From: Olivibacter sitiensis DSM 17696
GTDB taxonomy: Bacteria > Bacteroidota > Bacteroidia > Sphingobacteriales > Sphingobacteriaceae
Assembly: GCF_000427965.1 (NCBI RefSeq)
Contig: NZ_ATZA01000039.1
Span: 1-58,105, forward strand
Length of the DNA stretch: 58,105 nucleotides
Direction: 5' to 3'
The position numbers and the translations under genes are program-made. Positions 1-7,450 of this stretch are shown in pieces. Each line of letters starts with the position of its first letter. The first letter of the stretch is position 1. The notes below the pieces were generated by a model. It saw only the letters and a program-made list of their open reading frames with translations. It ran no database searches and had not been told where the DNA came from.

Positions 1-188
1 GAATCACATCGGCTGAATATTCCGAACAGCATCGTCATGAGTTGTGTCCATGAATCAAAGGTCTTGTAATAGCGGTCAGACCGGTGCTTGCTCACAAGCA
101 TCTCAAATTTGTTCCTTGGAATAAAACCTAATAATTGTTTGAAGATTGGCTGACCGACTAATTTCTTTTCTGTATTTTTATCACTCAT
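1..188 (-). CDS. IS4-type transposase, N-terminal part (runs off window)
   Basis: The reverse strand reads from an ATG at 188 into a protein beginning MSDKNTEKKLVGQPIF, followed by a segment containing LLGFIPRNKFEMLV and KTFDSWTQLMTMLFG. This matches the conserved N-terminal (DUF4372-like) domain of IS4-family transposases common in Bacteroidota, where the F.SW.Q...M.F segment is typical. The transposase would cut and rejoin element ends; the DDE catalytic residues lie downstream, outside the window. About 62 codons are visible and the frame is open to the window edge. The element's terminal inverted repeat and target duplication cannot be identified because only one end is present. A hairpin just upstream could protect the gene from read-through transcription. 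Confidence 0.75.
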   Translation of the reverse strand, partial: MSDKNTEKKLVGQPIFKQLLGFIPRNKFEMLVSKHRSDRYYKTFDSWTQLMTMLFGIFSRCD

Positions 189-222
189 ATTTTTAGTTTG
201 TCGTAAAACCAAAATATGAAAA

Positions 223-257
223 AAGGAGCTTGCCAGATATGGCAGCTCCTTAAATTA
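223..257. terminator. Bidirectional hairpin terminator upstream of the transposase
   Basis: Arms AAGGAGCT (223-230) and AGCTCCTT (244-251) pair perfectly, extended by TGCC/GGC inside with one bulge. On the plus strand it is followed by a T-rich stretch, and on the minus strand by TTTTTTCAT. On the minus strand it sits just before the transposase start. IS elements often use such a structure to block transcription entering from outside, so this may be part of the element. Confidence 0.6.
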
Positions 258-313
258 TTTTTTGTCGGTCAGTAGTGATTTTTTTTGTTGATCTTTCAAA
301 ATCTGGGGTGGTC

Positions 314-562
314 TTAACTAGAAAACTCATTCAAAAAAATTCTTGCATCTTTCAATTCAAGTTCCCCTTTTTCATATTTTTTAATGTCAGACAGCGAGTT
401 CTTAAGTCTATCGAAAAGTTCTTGCTCTTTTTTGTTCAACGGACGACATGCTTCATCGACATTTCCCGTTTGAATCTGATAGGGGATATTTAACGCATCA
501 AAAAAGGCCTTGATTACTTTTTCAGACTGCTTGTCATTAATATTTACGGTGAATGTTGTCAT
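314..562 (-). CDS. Small antitoxin-like protein without a visible toxin partner
   Basis: An 82-residue protein begins MTTFTVNINDKQSEKVIKAF and ends with a helical tail KGELELKDARIFLNEF. This layout, a short beta strand, a helix of the type found in ParD/DUF2683-like antitoxins, then a lysine/glutamate-rich linker ending in a toxin-binding LNEL/LNEF segment, is characteristic of small Bacteroidota antitoxins encoded just upstream of a RelE/ParE-type toxin. On this strand the toxin would lie below 314, but only 125 bp of non-coding DNA separates the stop from the IS transposase start. The partner was therefore probably lost or displaced by the element. The family assignment rests on overall layout and is tentative. 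Confidence 0.5.
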   Translation of the reverse strand: MTTFTVNINDKQSEKVIKAFFDALNIPYQIQTGNVDEACRPLNKKEQELFDRLKNSLSDIKKYEKGELELKDARIFLNEFSS

Positions 563-660
563 GCCATTGGTATTTAAAATCCCATTGACACAAAGATAGA
601 TAAAAAAGTGCTAATATATCAATGGAGGTCAAAATCAACAGTTTGTGTGTGTGACCATTG

Positions 661-2724
661 CTACAGCAATCCTTTATCTTCCAAAGATATCCTAATTTCC
701 TTATGTTTATCCCAAAACTTGGTTTCGATGGTATGCATGACCTTCTTGAATTTGGGATTGCTCCTAATGGGATCCATTATGGGGTCTTGTGGCAATAAAA
801 GGATCCAATATTGAAAATTGTCTTCTTTCGAGAACAGTTTGAGGTGATTAATTGATTTTTGATTGTTTCCCAGATACAAATGGTATAGCGCCAAATGTAC
901 CTCTTTGTAGATAGACTGGTCGCTATCCGCATAAGCCTTGAAACTGGCAGCGAATTTTTTCGCTTCTTCCTTCATTCCCATTTGGGACATGACAATGGCT
1001 ATCGTGAGGTCTACGTTTTTAAATACATCCACCTGTTGCGCTTCCCGAAGGTCGATGAATTGCTTGAAGTACCGATAGGCCTCTTTGTTGTCTCCAGTGT
1101 AATGGTACGTTTTGGCCACTTCTTGCAGGAAATGCAACTGTGCGGGATTCCTGTCCAATTCTTTCAGCAGCAATTGCCTACCCTGTTCGACACGCTTGTC
1201 CTTGGCAAAGAGAATGGCCGCTTTGACCCAAATGGAGAAGGAATTTCCCGGATTGTAATCCAATGATTTGTTGATATGGTCGAGGGATTCCTCTATAAAT
1301 CCGGTTTGGATAAGGGCATTGCTCAGGTGCAGATAATTGAGGCTCATTGCGGCAGAATCATGCGCTTTGGCATCTAGCCGAAGCCCCTTGAGCGCATATT
1401 CCAGGTATTTGGCGGTATTGGGCAGATAACCATTGTATAGGTCCGAGAGAAAATTGATGGCCAAAATGGAATTGGGATTGTATTCCAATGCTTTTTCGAA
1501 ATAAGGAACTGCAGCTTCGTACTCGCCTTTGTGCGCATAGAACAGGGCTTTGGCTATCAGGCTTTCCGGCAATACGGGATCATGGAACAATGCCTTATCT
1601 GCAAAAGAGGCAATATCACTTGTGTATTTCTTCTCCGTTTGAAAAATATCCAGGTAGTAGCAAGCTATGGCAGCGCAAGCATGGGCGAGCGCAAATTTGT
1701 TGTCCTGTTCAATGGCCTTTTTGAAATAGGCAATCGCACTTTCCAGGTTTTCGCTACCGCCTTGACGTAACAAATCCAGCCCCTTTAGGAACAGGTCATA
1801 GGCCACCAGATTTTCCGTGGGTTTCTTCTCTATTTGCTTTCTCTCATCTAGGGTGACAATCACCTGGATCTCGCTGGCAATGTCCTTGGCAATTTCCTGT
1901 TGCAATTGAAAGATGTCTTTCACCTCACGTCGGTACTGCCTCGTCCATAGGTGCTTGTCGCTCGATGCTTCGATCAATTGAATGTTCAATAAGATCTGGT
2001 TACCGATTTTTTGTCCGCTTCCTTCAACGAAATAATTTGCATTCAGTTCCCTGGCCATTTCCGGGATGGACTTGGCCGTGTTCCGATACTTTTCGGCCGA
2101 TGTGCGACTGATAACTTTCAGATCCTTTATCTTTTGTAGGTTGTTTAGCGTTGACTCCATCAGGCCATTGATGAGGTAGACGTTGGTAGAATCGTTGCTG
2201 TCGTTTTTAAAGGGCAATACGACTATTGATTTTTCCAATGTAATCGGTTCGGGGGACGGCCACAGATAATAGCCCATCCAGCCAATACCAAACAATATAA
2301 GCAAGGCGACGAACGCGAGGATTATGGGGCGTCGTGTGCGGTTGGGCCGAGCGAAATCCACCTCGTTCACTTCGCTTTCCGTTTCGCTTCTTTTATTGGC
2401 TTCTCCCGGCGGATATCCATAATATTCGCGAAAACATTTGATGAAATACGATGTGCTGCCAAAGCCCACTTGGTGGGCTATTTCGGAAACCGTCAAGGAA
2501 GACGTTCTCAACATATCCATACTATGCTTGAGGCGCACCTGTCTGATGAACTGGCTCACCGATAGGTTGGTCAGGTGCTTCACCTTGCGCAACAGGTTCG
2601 ATCGGCTCATGTGCGACGCATCTGCCAGCTCCGACACGCCGAACTGTTCATTGGATAGGTTATCCTCTACAATGGTAGTGATTTGGCTTATAAAGTCTTT
2701 TGTGTCGGGCTGCAAATCAGGCAT
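661..2724 (-). CDS. AraC-type HTH / membrane / TPR hybrid regulator
   Basis: This 687-residue protein joins an AraC-family DNA-binding domain at the N terminus (about 12-108, with LTVSEIAHQVGFGSTSYFIKCF as its second HTH, of which SEIAHQVGFGS is diagnostic) to one transmembrane helix (about 133-154). A TolB/FlgO-like segment starting SIVVLPFKNDSND (from about 166) follows, then a long TPR array (about 305-640). The DNA-binding end would be cytoplasmic and the TPR end periplasmic, so it probably transmits an envelope signal directly to DNA. It is divergent from an ankyrin lipoprotein gene. The 136-bp gap holds a 20-bp-spaced direct repeat of the kind AraC proteins bind, which suggests control of both genes. 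The ATG at 2724 is the first in the frame and leaves a complete HTH. The signal sensed is unknown. Confidence 0.85.
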   Translation of the reverse strand: MPDLQPDTKDFISQITTIVEDNLSNEQFGVSELADASHMSRSNLLRKVKHLTNLSVSQFIRQVRLKHSMDMLRTSSLTVSEIAHQVGFGSTSYFIKCFREYYGYPPGEANKRSETESEVNEVDFARPNRTRRPIILAFVALLILFGIGWMGYYLWPSPEPITLEKSIVVLPFKNDSNDSTNVYLINGLMESTLNNLQKIKDLKVISRTSAEKYRNTAKSIPEMARELNANYFVEGSGQKIGNQILLNIQLIEASSDKHLWTRQYRREVKDIFQLQQEIAKDIASEIQVIVTLDERKQIEKKPTENLVAYDLFLKGLDLLRQGGSENLESAIAYFKKAIEQDNKFALAHACAAIACYYLDIFQTEKKYTSDIASFADKALFHDPVLPESLIAKALFYAHKGEYEAAVPYFEKALEYNPNSILAINFLSDLYNGYLPNTAKYLEYALKGLRLDAKAHDSAAMSLNYLHLSNALIQTGFIEESLDHINKSLDYNPGNSFSIWVKAAILFAKDKRVEQGRQLLLKELDRNPAQLHFLQEVAKTYHYTGDNKEAYRYFKQFIDLREAQQVDVFKNVDLTIAIVMSQMGMKEEAKKFAASFKAYADSDQSIYKEVHLALYHLYLGNNQKSINHLKLFSKEDNFQYWILLLPQDPIMDPIRSNPKFKKVMHTIETKFWDKHKEIRISLEDKGLL

Positions 2725-2776
2725 GGCATTGACTTTCTTTTGTGAAACAAATATACCCTTTGCATTGGCTTTTGCG

Positions 2777-2808
2777 TCATAATTTATACCGATTCATCAT
2801 AATTTATA
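2777..2808. promoter_or_regulatory. Direct repeat TCATAATTTATA, 20-bp period; likely AraC-type operator
   Basis: TCATAATTTATA occurs at 2777-2788 and again at 2797-2808, a start-to-start spacing of 20 bp on the same strand. AraC-family domains usually bind two direct half-sites about two helical turns apart. The repeat lies between the divergent AraC-TPR regulator and the ankyrin lipoprotein gene. A small hairpin (TTGATGC, 2824-2830, with GCATCAA, 2836-2842) follows on the lipoprotein side. Confidence 0.55.
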
Positions 2809-2923
2809 TGACTTCCCTCAAACTTGATGCTTTTGGCATCAAAACTATTTAATCCGCGAAATGAAAGCGACCGACCTTTACAACATCGAAAACAAGCATA
2901 GTAATTTTAAAAAAAAAAACAGT

Positions 2924-3505
2924 ATGAAAACACAAAAAGACAATTTGCTGAAAGTAGACGCTAAGGGTGTCTTTTTCTTTACATTATTATTGATAATGGG
3001 CGCCTGTTCTGGTGGAAGTGGCTCGTCATCCGATAAGAGCAAGGTAAAACCCCCGGCAGTTGATATCCATGCCGCAGTAGCAACGGGCAATGAAGAGGCA
3101 CTGAGGCAACATATTGCCGCCGGGACCGACCTAGACGAAAAAGACCCTTACGGCGGGTCGAGTCCGTTGATATCTGCTGCCTTGTTCGATAGGCCCGAGA
3201 TGGCCAAGCTATTGATAGATGCGGGAGCCGATTTGAATTTCCAGAACAAGGAAGGATCCACGGCACTTATTACGGCTGCTTTTTTCGGTAGACCGGAAAT
3301 CGTGCAAATGTTGTTGGATAAGGGTGCCGATAAAACCATAAAGAATAAGTATGGTGCTACTGCCTATGAATCCGTAGCTGCTCCTTTCAGTGAGGTGAAA
3401 AGCACTTACGATATGATGGGCAAGATGCTGGAACCCATGGGACTAAAGCTCGACTATGCCTATCTTGAAAAGGTAAGGCGGGAAATTGAGGAGATGCTGA
3501 AATAA
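2924..3505 (+). CDS. Ankyrin-repeat lipoprotein
   Basis: From the ATG at 2924 the product is 193 residues. It has a charged N terminus, a hydrophobic stretch FFFTLLLIMG and a lipobox-like IMGAC, so it should be lipidated after signal peptidase II cleavage. Two to three ankyrin repeats follow, for example LISAALFDRPEMAKLLIDAG and a second copy containing ITAAFFGRPEIVQMLLDKGA. Ankyrin repeats form protein-binding surfaces; the partner is unknown. An in-frame ATG at 2861 would place 21 charged residues before the signal peptide, so the later, A-rich-preceded start is preferred. It is divergent from the AraC-TPR regulator, a likely controller, and is followed closely by an acyltransferase gene on the same strand. 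Confidence 0.8.
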   Translation: MKTQKDNLLKVDAKGVFFFTLLLIMGACSGGSGSSSDKSKVKPPAVDIHAAVATGNEEALRQHIAAGTDLDEKDPYGGSSPLISAALFDRPEMAKLLIDAGADLNFQNKEGSTALITAAFFGRPEIVQMLLDKGADKTIKNKYGATAYESVAAPFSEVKSTYDMMGKMLEPMGLKLDYAYLEKVRREIEEMLK

Positions 3506-3596
3506 GGTGAGTTTAGGTATTAATGTCGTCACCTCGACCGTGGGTCAGCAGTGGGTTGCGGGGAGTGGAGAGGTCTCATTAGAATTAAGAACAAAA

Positions 3597-4667
3597 ATGT
3601 CAACATCAACTAGAAGATACGATATCGATTGGATAAGGGTAATCACCATAGGTTTGCTCTTGTTTTACCATGCCGCCATTGGTTTCCAACCCTGGGGAGG
3701 CATGATAGGGTTTATCACCACAAATAAGTCATGGGAATCATTATGGATTCCCATGACCATGCTTAATGTATGGCGTATACCGCTGTTGTTTTTTGTGTCG
3801 GGCATGGGCGTTTATTTCGCCATCCAGCATAGAAATTGGAAGCAACTGTTACTTGAACGGGCCAGTAGGATTTTGCTGCCATTCTTATTTGGCGTTTTTG
3901 TTATCGTGCCTGTCCATGTGTATATCTGGCAATATTATTATCAGTTTGACCTGGCCTATTTCCCCAATCCGGGCCATTTATGGTTTTTGGGCAATATCTT
4001 TGTCTATGTCCTCCTGCTGTCGCCGGTTTTCTTTTATTTGAAGCGGAATGGGCAGGGTAGGCTCGTGAGCTGGATGAGGAAATGCCTTGGCAATCCCTTG
4101 GGATTGCTGCCAGTCATGGGCGTGTTTGTCGCCGAAGCGTTACTTCTGGACCCAAGACCTTTTAAGCTATATGCTATGACTTGGCACGGGTTCTGGCTGG
4201 GACTGCTGGCATTTTTCTTCGGCTTTTGCTTCGTCTTATCCGGCCGTACCTTTTGGGCGATGATCGCGAGATGGCGATGGTTGTTCCTAGGCCTTGCGAT
4301 CATCGCTTTTATTCTTAGGTTCGTGTATTTCCAACCCTATGCACCGAATTACCTGCTTGCTATAGAGTCCAATTGCTGGATTATTTCGGTTTTTGCATTT
4401 GGCCATAAATATCTCAATCATCCTAGCAAAGCATTGACCTATTTAAGTCAGGCAGCCTATCCCGTTTACATTGTCCATATGGTATTTCTATACCTTGGGT
4501 CGCTGTTGATATTCCCATTAGACGTGGCCGCTCCCCTTCAATTTGCCTTGCTTTTGGTGTTTACCGGTATCGGATGTTTCGCGTCGTATGAGTTTGTTAT
4601 CCGCAGGGTAAATTTTCTCAGGCCATTGTTTGGGTTGAAGAGGGATGGGGCTTTTAGTTCTTTATAA
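3597..4667 (+). CDS. Acyltransferase-3 family membrane protein
   Basis: From the ATG at 3597 the product is 356 residues with about ten hydrophobic segments. It begins with the family signature RRYDIDWIRVITIGLLLFYH, in which the aspartate and the helix-1 histidine are characteristic of acyltransferase-3 (OpgC/MdoC-like) proteins. These enzymes move acyl groups from the cytoplasm onto glycans or other envelope molecules; the acceptor here is unknown. A second conserved segment, PGHLWFLGNIFVYVLLLSP, is also typical. A GTG at 3507 opens the same frame, but the 30 added residues have no family character. The last codons (GAFSSL and stop) fall inside a DNA repeat that also occurs between the downstream permease genes, so the original 3' end was probably rewritten. 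Confidence 0.85.
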   Translation: MSTSTRRYDIDWIRVITIGLLLFYHAAIGFQPWGGMIGFITTNKSWESLWIPMTMLNVWRIPLLFFVSGMGVYFAIQHRNWKQLLLERASRILLPFLFGVFVIVPVHVYIWQYYYQFDLAYFPNPGHLWFLGNIFVYVLLLSPVFFYLKRNGQGRLVSWMRKCLGNPLGLLPVMGVFVAEALLLDPRPFKLYAMTWHGFWLGLLAFFFGFCFVLSGRTFWAMIARWRWLFLGLAIIAFILRFVYFQPYAPNYLLAIESNCWIISVFAFGHKYLNHPSKALTYLSQAAYPVYIVHMVFLYLGSLLIFPLDVAAPLQFALLLVFTGIGCFASYEFVIRRVNFLRPLFGLKRDGAFSSL

Positions 4668-4755
4668 TCTTAACGAAATAAATCCGAAAAACTTTACCAA
4701 AGTTGCGCGCAAAAGCCGTAGTGCTGGCGAACTTTGGTAAAGTTCTTAAGCTTAG
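4650..4755. repeat. Permease-array intergenic repeat, copy 1, with bidirectional terminator hairpin
   Basis: This copy starts inside the 3' end of the acyltransferase gene and ends at the permease stop codon. It contains an inverted repeat with perfect 15-bp arms AACTTTACCAAAGTT (4690-4704) and AACTTTGGTAAAGTT (4730-4744) and a loop of about 25 nt. On the minus strand the hairpin is followed by TTTTTCGG, so it can end permease transcripts. It also lies directly after the plus-strand acyltransferase gene. Three further copies lie at 7345-7450, 9944-10049 and 12622-12722. Confidence 0.8.
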
Positions 4756-7248
4756 CTACTCATCCCTTAAACTATCCACTGGATTGGCTATTGCCGCGCG
4801 TATCGCCTGCCAGCTTACCGTAGCCAAGGCAATCACCGCTGCTGCCAATCCCGCAGCGGCAAACATCCACCATTGGATGTCGATATGGTAGGCAAAGTCG
4901 GCCAACCACTTGTGCATAGCCCACCAGGCGATAGGGGAAGCTATGAGGATGGCTATCAGCACGAGTTTTACGAAATCCTTGGAAAGCAATGTTACAATAC
5001 CCGATGCGGAAGCCCCCAGTACCTTGCGAATGCCGATTTCCTTGGTGCGCTGCTGCGCAGTAAACGCACTCAACGCCAGAATGCCCATGAGGGCAATACC
5101 CAAGGCTGCCAAGGTAAGGTAGCCCGTCAATTTGCCAAAGCGTTCGTATTTTTCCATCAATTTGGCAAAATCCTGATCCACCCAGGAGTAACGTACCGGA
5201 AACTCGGGCTCTATCGTTTTCCAGAGAGCCGCTACTGATTGTGCGGCATCCTTAGCCTGCTTTCCGTCTATTTTGACGAACAGGTTGCTGTGTCCTATAA
5301 AATTTCTTGGTTCATCTACGCCCATCATATAGATTTGAGGTGTTATCTCGGTATCATAGCCCGATAGGTGGGTGTCTTTTAGCAGGCCGATGATGCGGTA
5401 CTTCATGCCCATCAGATCCACGGTCTTGTCCAAGGGGTTTTCCCAGCCCATTTTTCTGGCAGCTGCCTCGTTGATAATGGCGGCATCCACTGTATCGCGT
5501 GCATATTGTTCGGAAAAATCCCTTCCCTTGACAATGTCCATGCCCAAAACGTCAAAGAAGCCAAAATTGATGAGGCTAAACTGGATAGGTAACGTATTGC
5601 CACCGTCGTAGCTTGCGGTTTGGATCGTACCACTGGCCATTCCCGGATAAAAATTGCCACTGCTTACCTGTTGTACACCCGGTATTTGGAGCAATCGATT
5701 TTTGATTTCCGTAGATCGGTCGTTTGGCTGCCCAGGGAACAACAGCGTATTGGTTCGCTGTATGCGTAGTACCTGTGCACCGTCGAAGCCAGGATCGTTA
5801 TCCTGCATGAAACGCAATTGCAGGAAAATGACGAGCACACTGATGATGAAGCAGGAGGCAATGCTGTACTGGGCGACCACTAGACTATTCCGCAGCCATT
5901 TGCCCTTTACTGTTCGGGAGATGTTGCCTTTGAGCACTTTCACCGGGCGATATGCGGATAGTACGAATGCGGGGTATCCCCCCGAAACGAGCGTTACGGC
6001 CAGTACAATCGACGCCAATTGCCAGAGGAGCAGCTGATTTTGCCCTTGGTTGATATCGTTCCACAATTGCAGGTCGAGCAGGAAGGTAGTATTGAGCAAG
6101 TCTTTGAGTGCCACGGTGAGGTACAAGGACAATAATAGTGCAAGTAGGCACAGGATAAAGGCTTCCATCAGAAATTGTATGATGAGCTGTCTGCGCGAAG
6201 CACCCATCACCTTGCGCATGCCAGATTCCTTGGCGCGTCTTCCGGCACGTGCTATGGCCATATTGGTATAGTTTATACAGGCCAATAACAGCACCAAAAA
6301 ACCAATTAGGGAGAAAACCATTACGGGCATTCGGTTTCCTTTGTCGAAATCGTATACGGGGACCTGTGACGACCATTCCTCGAACCCTTCAGGCTGCAGG
6401 TGAATGGCCTGCACAGGTTCAAAGAATACACCTAGATCTGCGATGCCTCGATTTTCGGCCAGCCAACGTACCGGATCACCTTCTATTTCTACTTTCGACC
6501 CGGCACTGCCATCCGTGCGTGAAGCGGCGTAATGCTTGGCATATATGCTGCTTGCCTTTTCCCGCAGATTGGCAACTGAAGCATGTGCATTCAGCCGTAC
6601 ATAGGTGTCGTGGTTACGCATAAACCAGTTGGACGCAAAATGCAGAGAATGGTAGGAAAGGCAGACACTGAAATCGAGGTGCGATGGGCCGGGTTTTTCG
6701 ATTACCCCCGTGATGGTGTATATTGTCTGTGTATTCACAGTGAGGGTCTTGCCTAGTGGATTTCCCTTTCCGAACAACTTCTCGCTCATGGCTTTGGTGA
6801 TCACCGCCGTATTGGGGCGGTTGAGGGCTGTCCGTGCATCCCCGTGGATAAAAGGGTAAGGAAAGACGGCAAAAAAATTGCTGTCGGCACTGATGACCTG
6901 TTTTTCGAAAAACTCCTGTTCGCTGATGGCGATGATATTTTCCTCGTAAGGAATACTTACTCGCGACATCAGTTCTACTTCCGGGCATTCCTCCTGCAGG
7001 TAGGTACCCAAAGGATATTGTACAGATGGCGATTTTTCCAGCCCGTCCTCGTTACGTTCACTTACCCCTAAGCGGTACACACGCCTAAGCTCGGGATCCC
7101 ATTGGTCGTAATTGTGCTCGCGGTTGACATAGAGCAGTATCAAGAGGAAAACGGTAAGGCCAATGGAGAGCCCCAGGATATTGACTGCCGTGTACGTTTT
7201 GTCTTTCCAGAGGTTCCGCCAGGCGATTTTGATATAATTCTTTATCAT
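4756..7248 (-). CDS. FtsX/MacB-type ABC transporter permease (array member 1)
   Basis: An 830-residue membrane protein with the duplicated layout of large Bacteroidota FtsX-like permeases: TM1 (about 20-42), a MacB-type periplasmic domain, three helices starting near 310, a fifth helix after PVKVLKG, a second periplasmic domain, and three C-terminal helices (about 708-812). The cytoplasmic loop motif appears twice, as KESGMRKVMGAS and KEIGIRKVLGAS; in this superfamily it contacts the ATPase. The protein ends NPVDSLRDE. Such permeases act as mechanotransmitters for lipoprotein, lipid or peptide handling rather than simple channels, but the substrate is unknown. No ATPase gene is adjacent. It is the last of four same-strand permeases, 202 bp after the previous one. 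Confidence 0.9.
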   Translation of the reverse strand: MIKNYIKIAWRNLWKDKTYTAVNILGLSIGLTVFLLILLYVNREHNYDQWDPELRRVYRLGVSERNEDGLEKSPSVQYPLGTYLQEECPEVELMSRVSIPYEENIIAISEQEFFEKQVISADSNFFAVFPYPFIHGDARTALNRPNTAVITKAMSEKLFGKGNPLGKTLTVNTQTIYTITGVIEKPGPSHLDFSVCLSYHSLHFASNWFMRNHDTYVRLNAHASVANLREKASSIYAKHYAASRTDGSAGSKVEIEGDPVRWLAENRGIADLGVFFEPVQAIHLQPEGFEEWSSQVPVYDFDKGNRMPVMVFSLIGFLVLLLACINYTNMAIARAGRRAKESGMRKVMGASRRQLIIQFLMEAFILCLLALLLSLYLTVALKDLLNTTFLLDLQLWNDINQGQNQLLLWQLASIVLAVTLVSGGYPAFVLSAYRPVKVLKGNISRTVKGKWLRNSLVVAQYSIASCFIISVLVIFLQLRFMQDNDPGFDGAQVLRIQRTNTLLFPGQPNDRSTEIKNRLLQIPGVQQVSSGNFYPGMASGTIQTASYDGGNTLPIQFSLINFGFFDVLGMDIVKGRDFSEQYARDTVDAAIINEAAARKMGWENPLDKTVDLMGMKYRIIGLLKDTHLSGYDTEITPQIYMMGVDEPRNFIGHSNLFVKIDGKQAKDAAQSVAALWKTIEPEFPVRYSWVDQDFAKLMEKYERFGKLTGYLTLAALGIALMGILALSAFTAQQRTKEIGIRKVLGASASGIVTLLSKDFVKLVLIAILIASPIAWWAMHKWLADFAYHIDIQWWMFAAAGLAAAVIALATVSWQAIRAAIANPVDSLRDE

Positions 7249-7450
7249 ATTTTTAGATATGAGATTTGAGATTACTTAAAACTTATCACGTGTAACTTCT
7301 CTGCTTTAGTCTCTGGTCTCTTATTGCCGTCAGGCAAGTTGTTTGCTTTTAGTTCTTAATAATCTTAACGAAATAAATCCGAAAAACTTTACCAAAGTTG
7401 CGCGCAAAGGCCATAGCGCCGGCAAACCTTGGTAAAGTTCTTAAGCTTAG
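7249..7450. repeat. Permease-array intergenic repeat, copy 2
   Basis: The whole gap between two permease genes is repeated DNA shared with 9812-10049 and 12504-12722. It has a leader block (from GAGATTTGAG at 7261), a short TTGCC-GTCA-GGCAA palindrome near 7325, and a terminal core from 7345. The core holds arms AACTTTACCAAAGTT (7385-7399) and AACCTTGGTAAAGTT (7425-7439, one mismatch). The hairpin would lie in the 3' untranslated region of the upstream permease (start at 9811). No TGTCCG-type operator is visible here, so transcription may come through from further upstream. Confidence 0.75.

Noticed and set aside
2777-2808. CRISPR-like repeat
   Set aside because: Only two short direct copies with an 8-bp gap and no cas genes; the arrangement fits a regulator binding site.
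3507-3596. Upstream GTG start for the acyltransferase
   Set aside because: The 30 added residues show no family character, whereas ATG 3597 is followed directly by the conserved RRYDIDWIR segment.
5885-6376. Minus-strand 163-codon frame inside permease member 1
   Set aside because: It lies within a permease gene with continuous family motifs and has an implausible composition, so it is a shadow frame.
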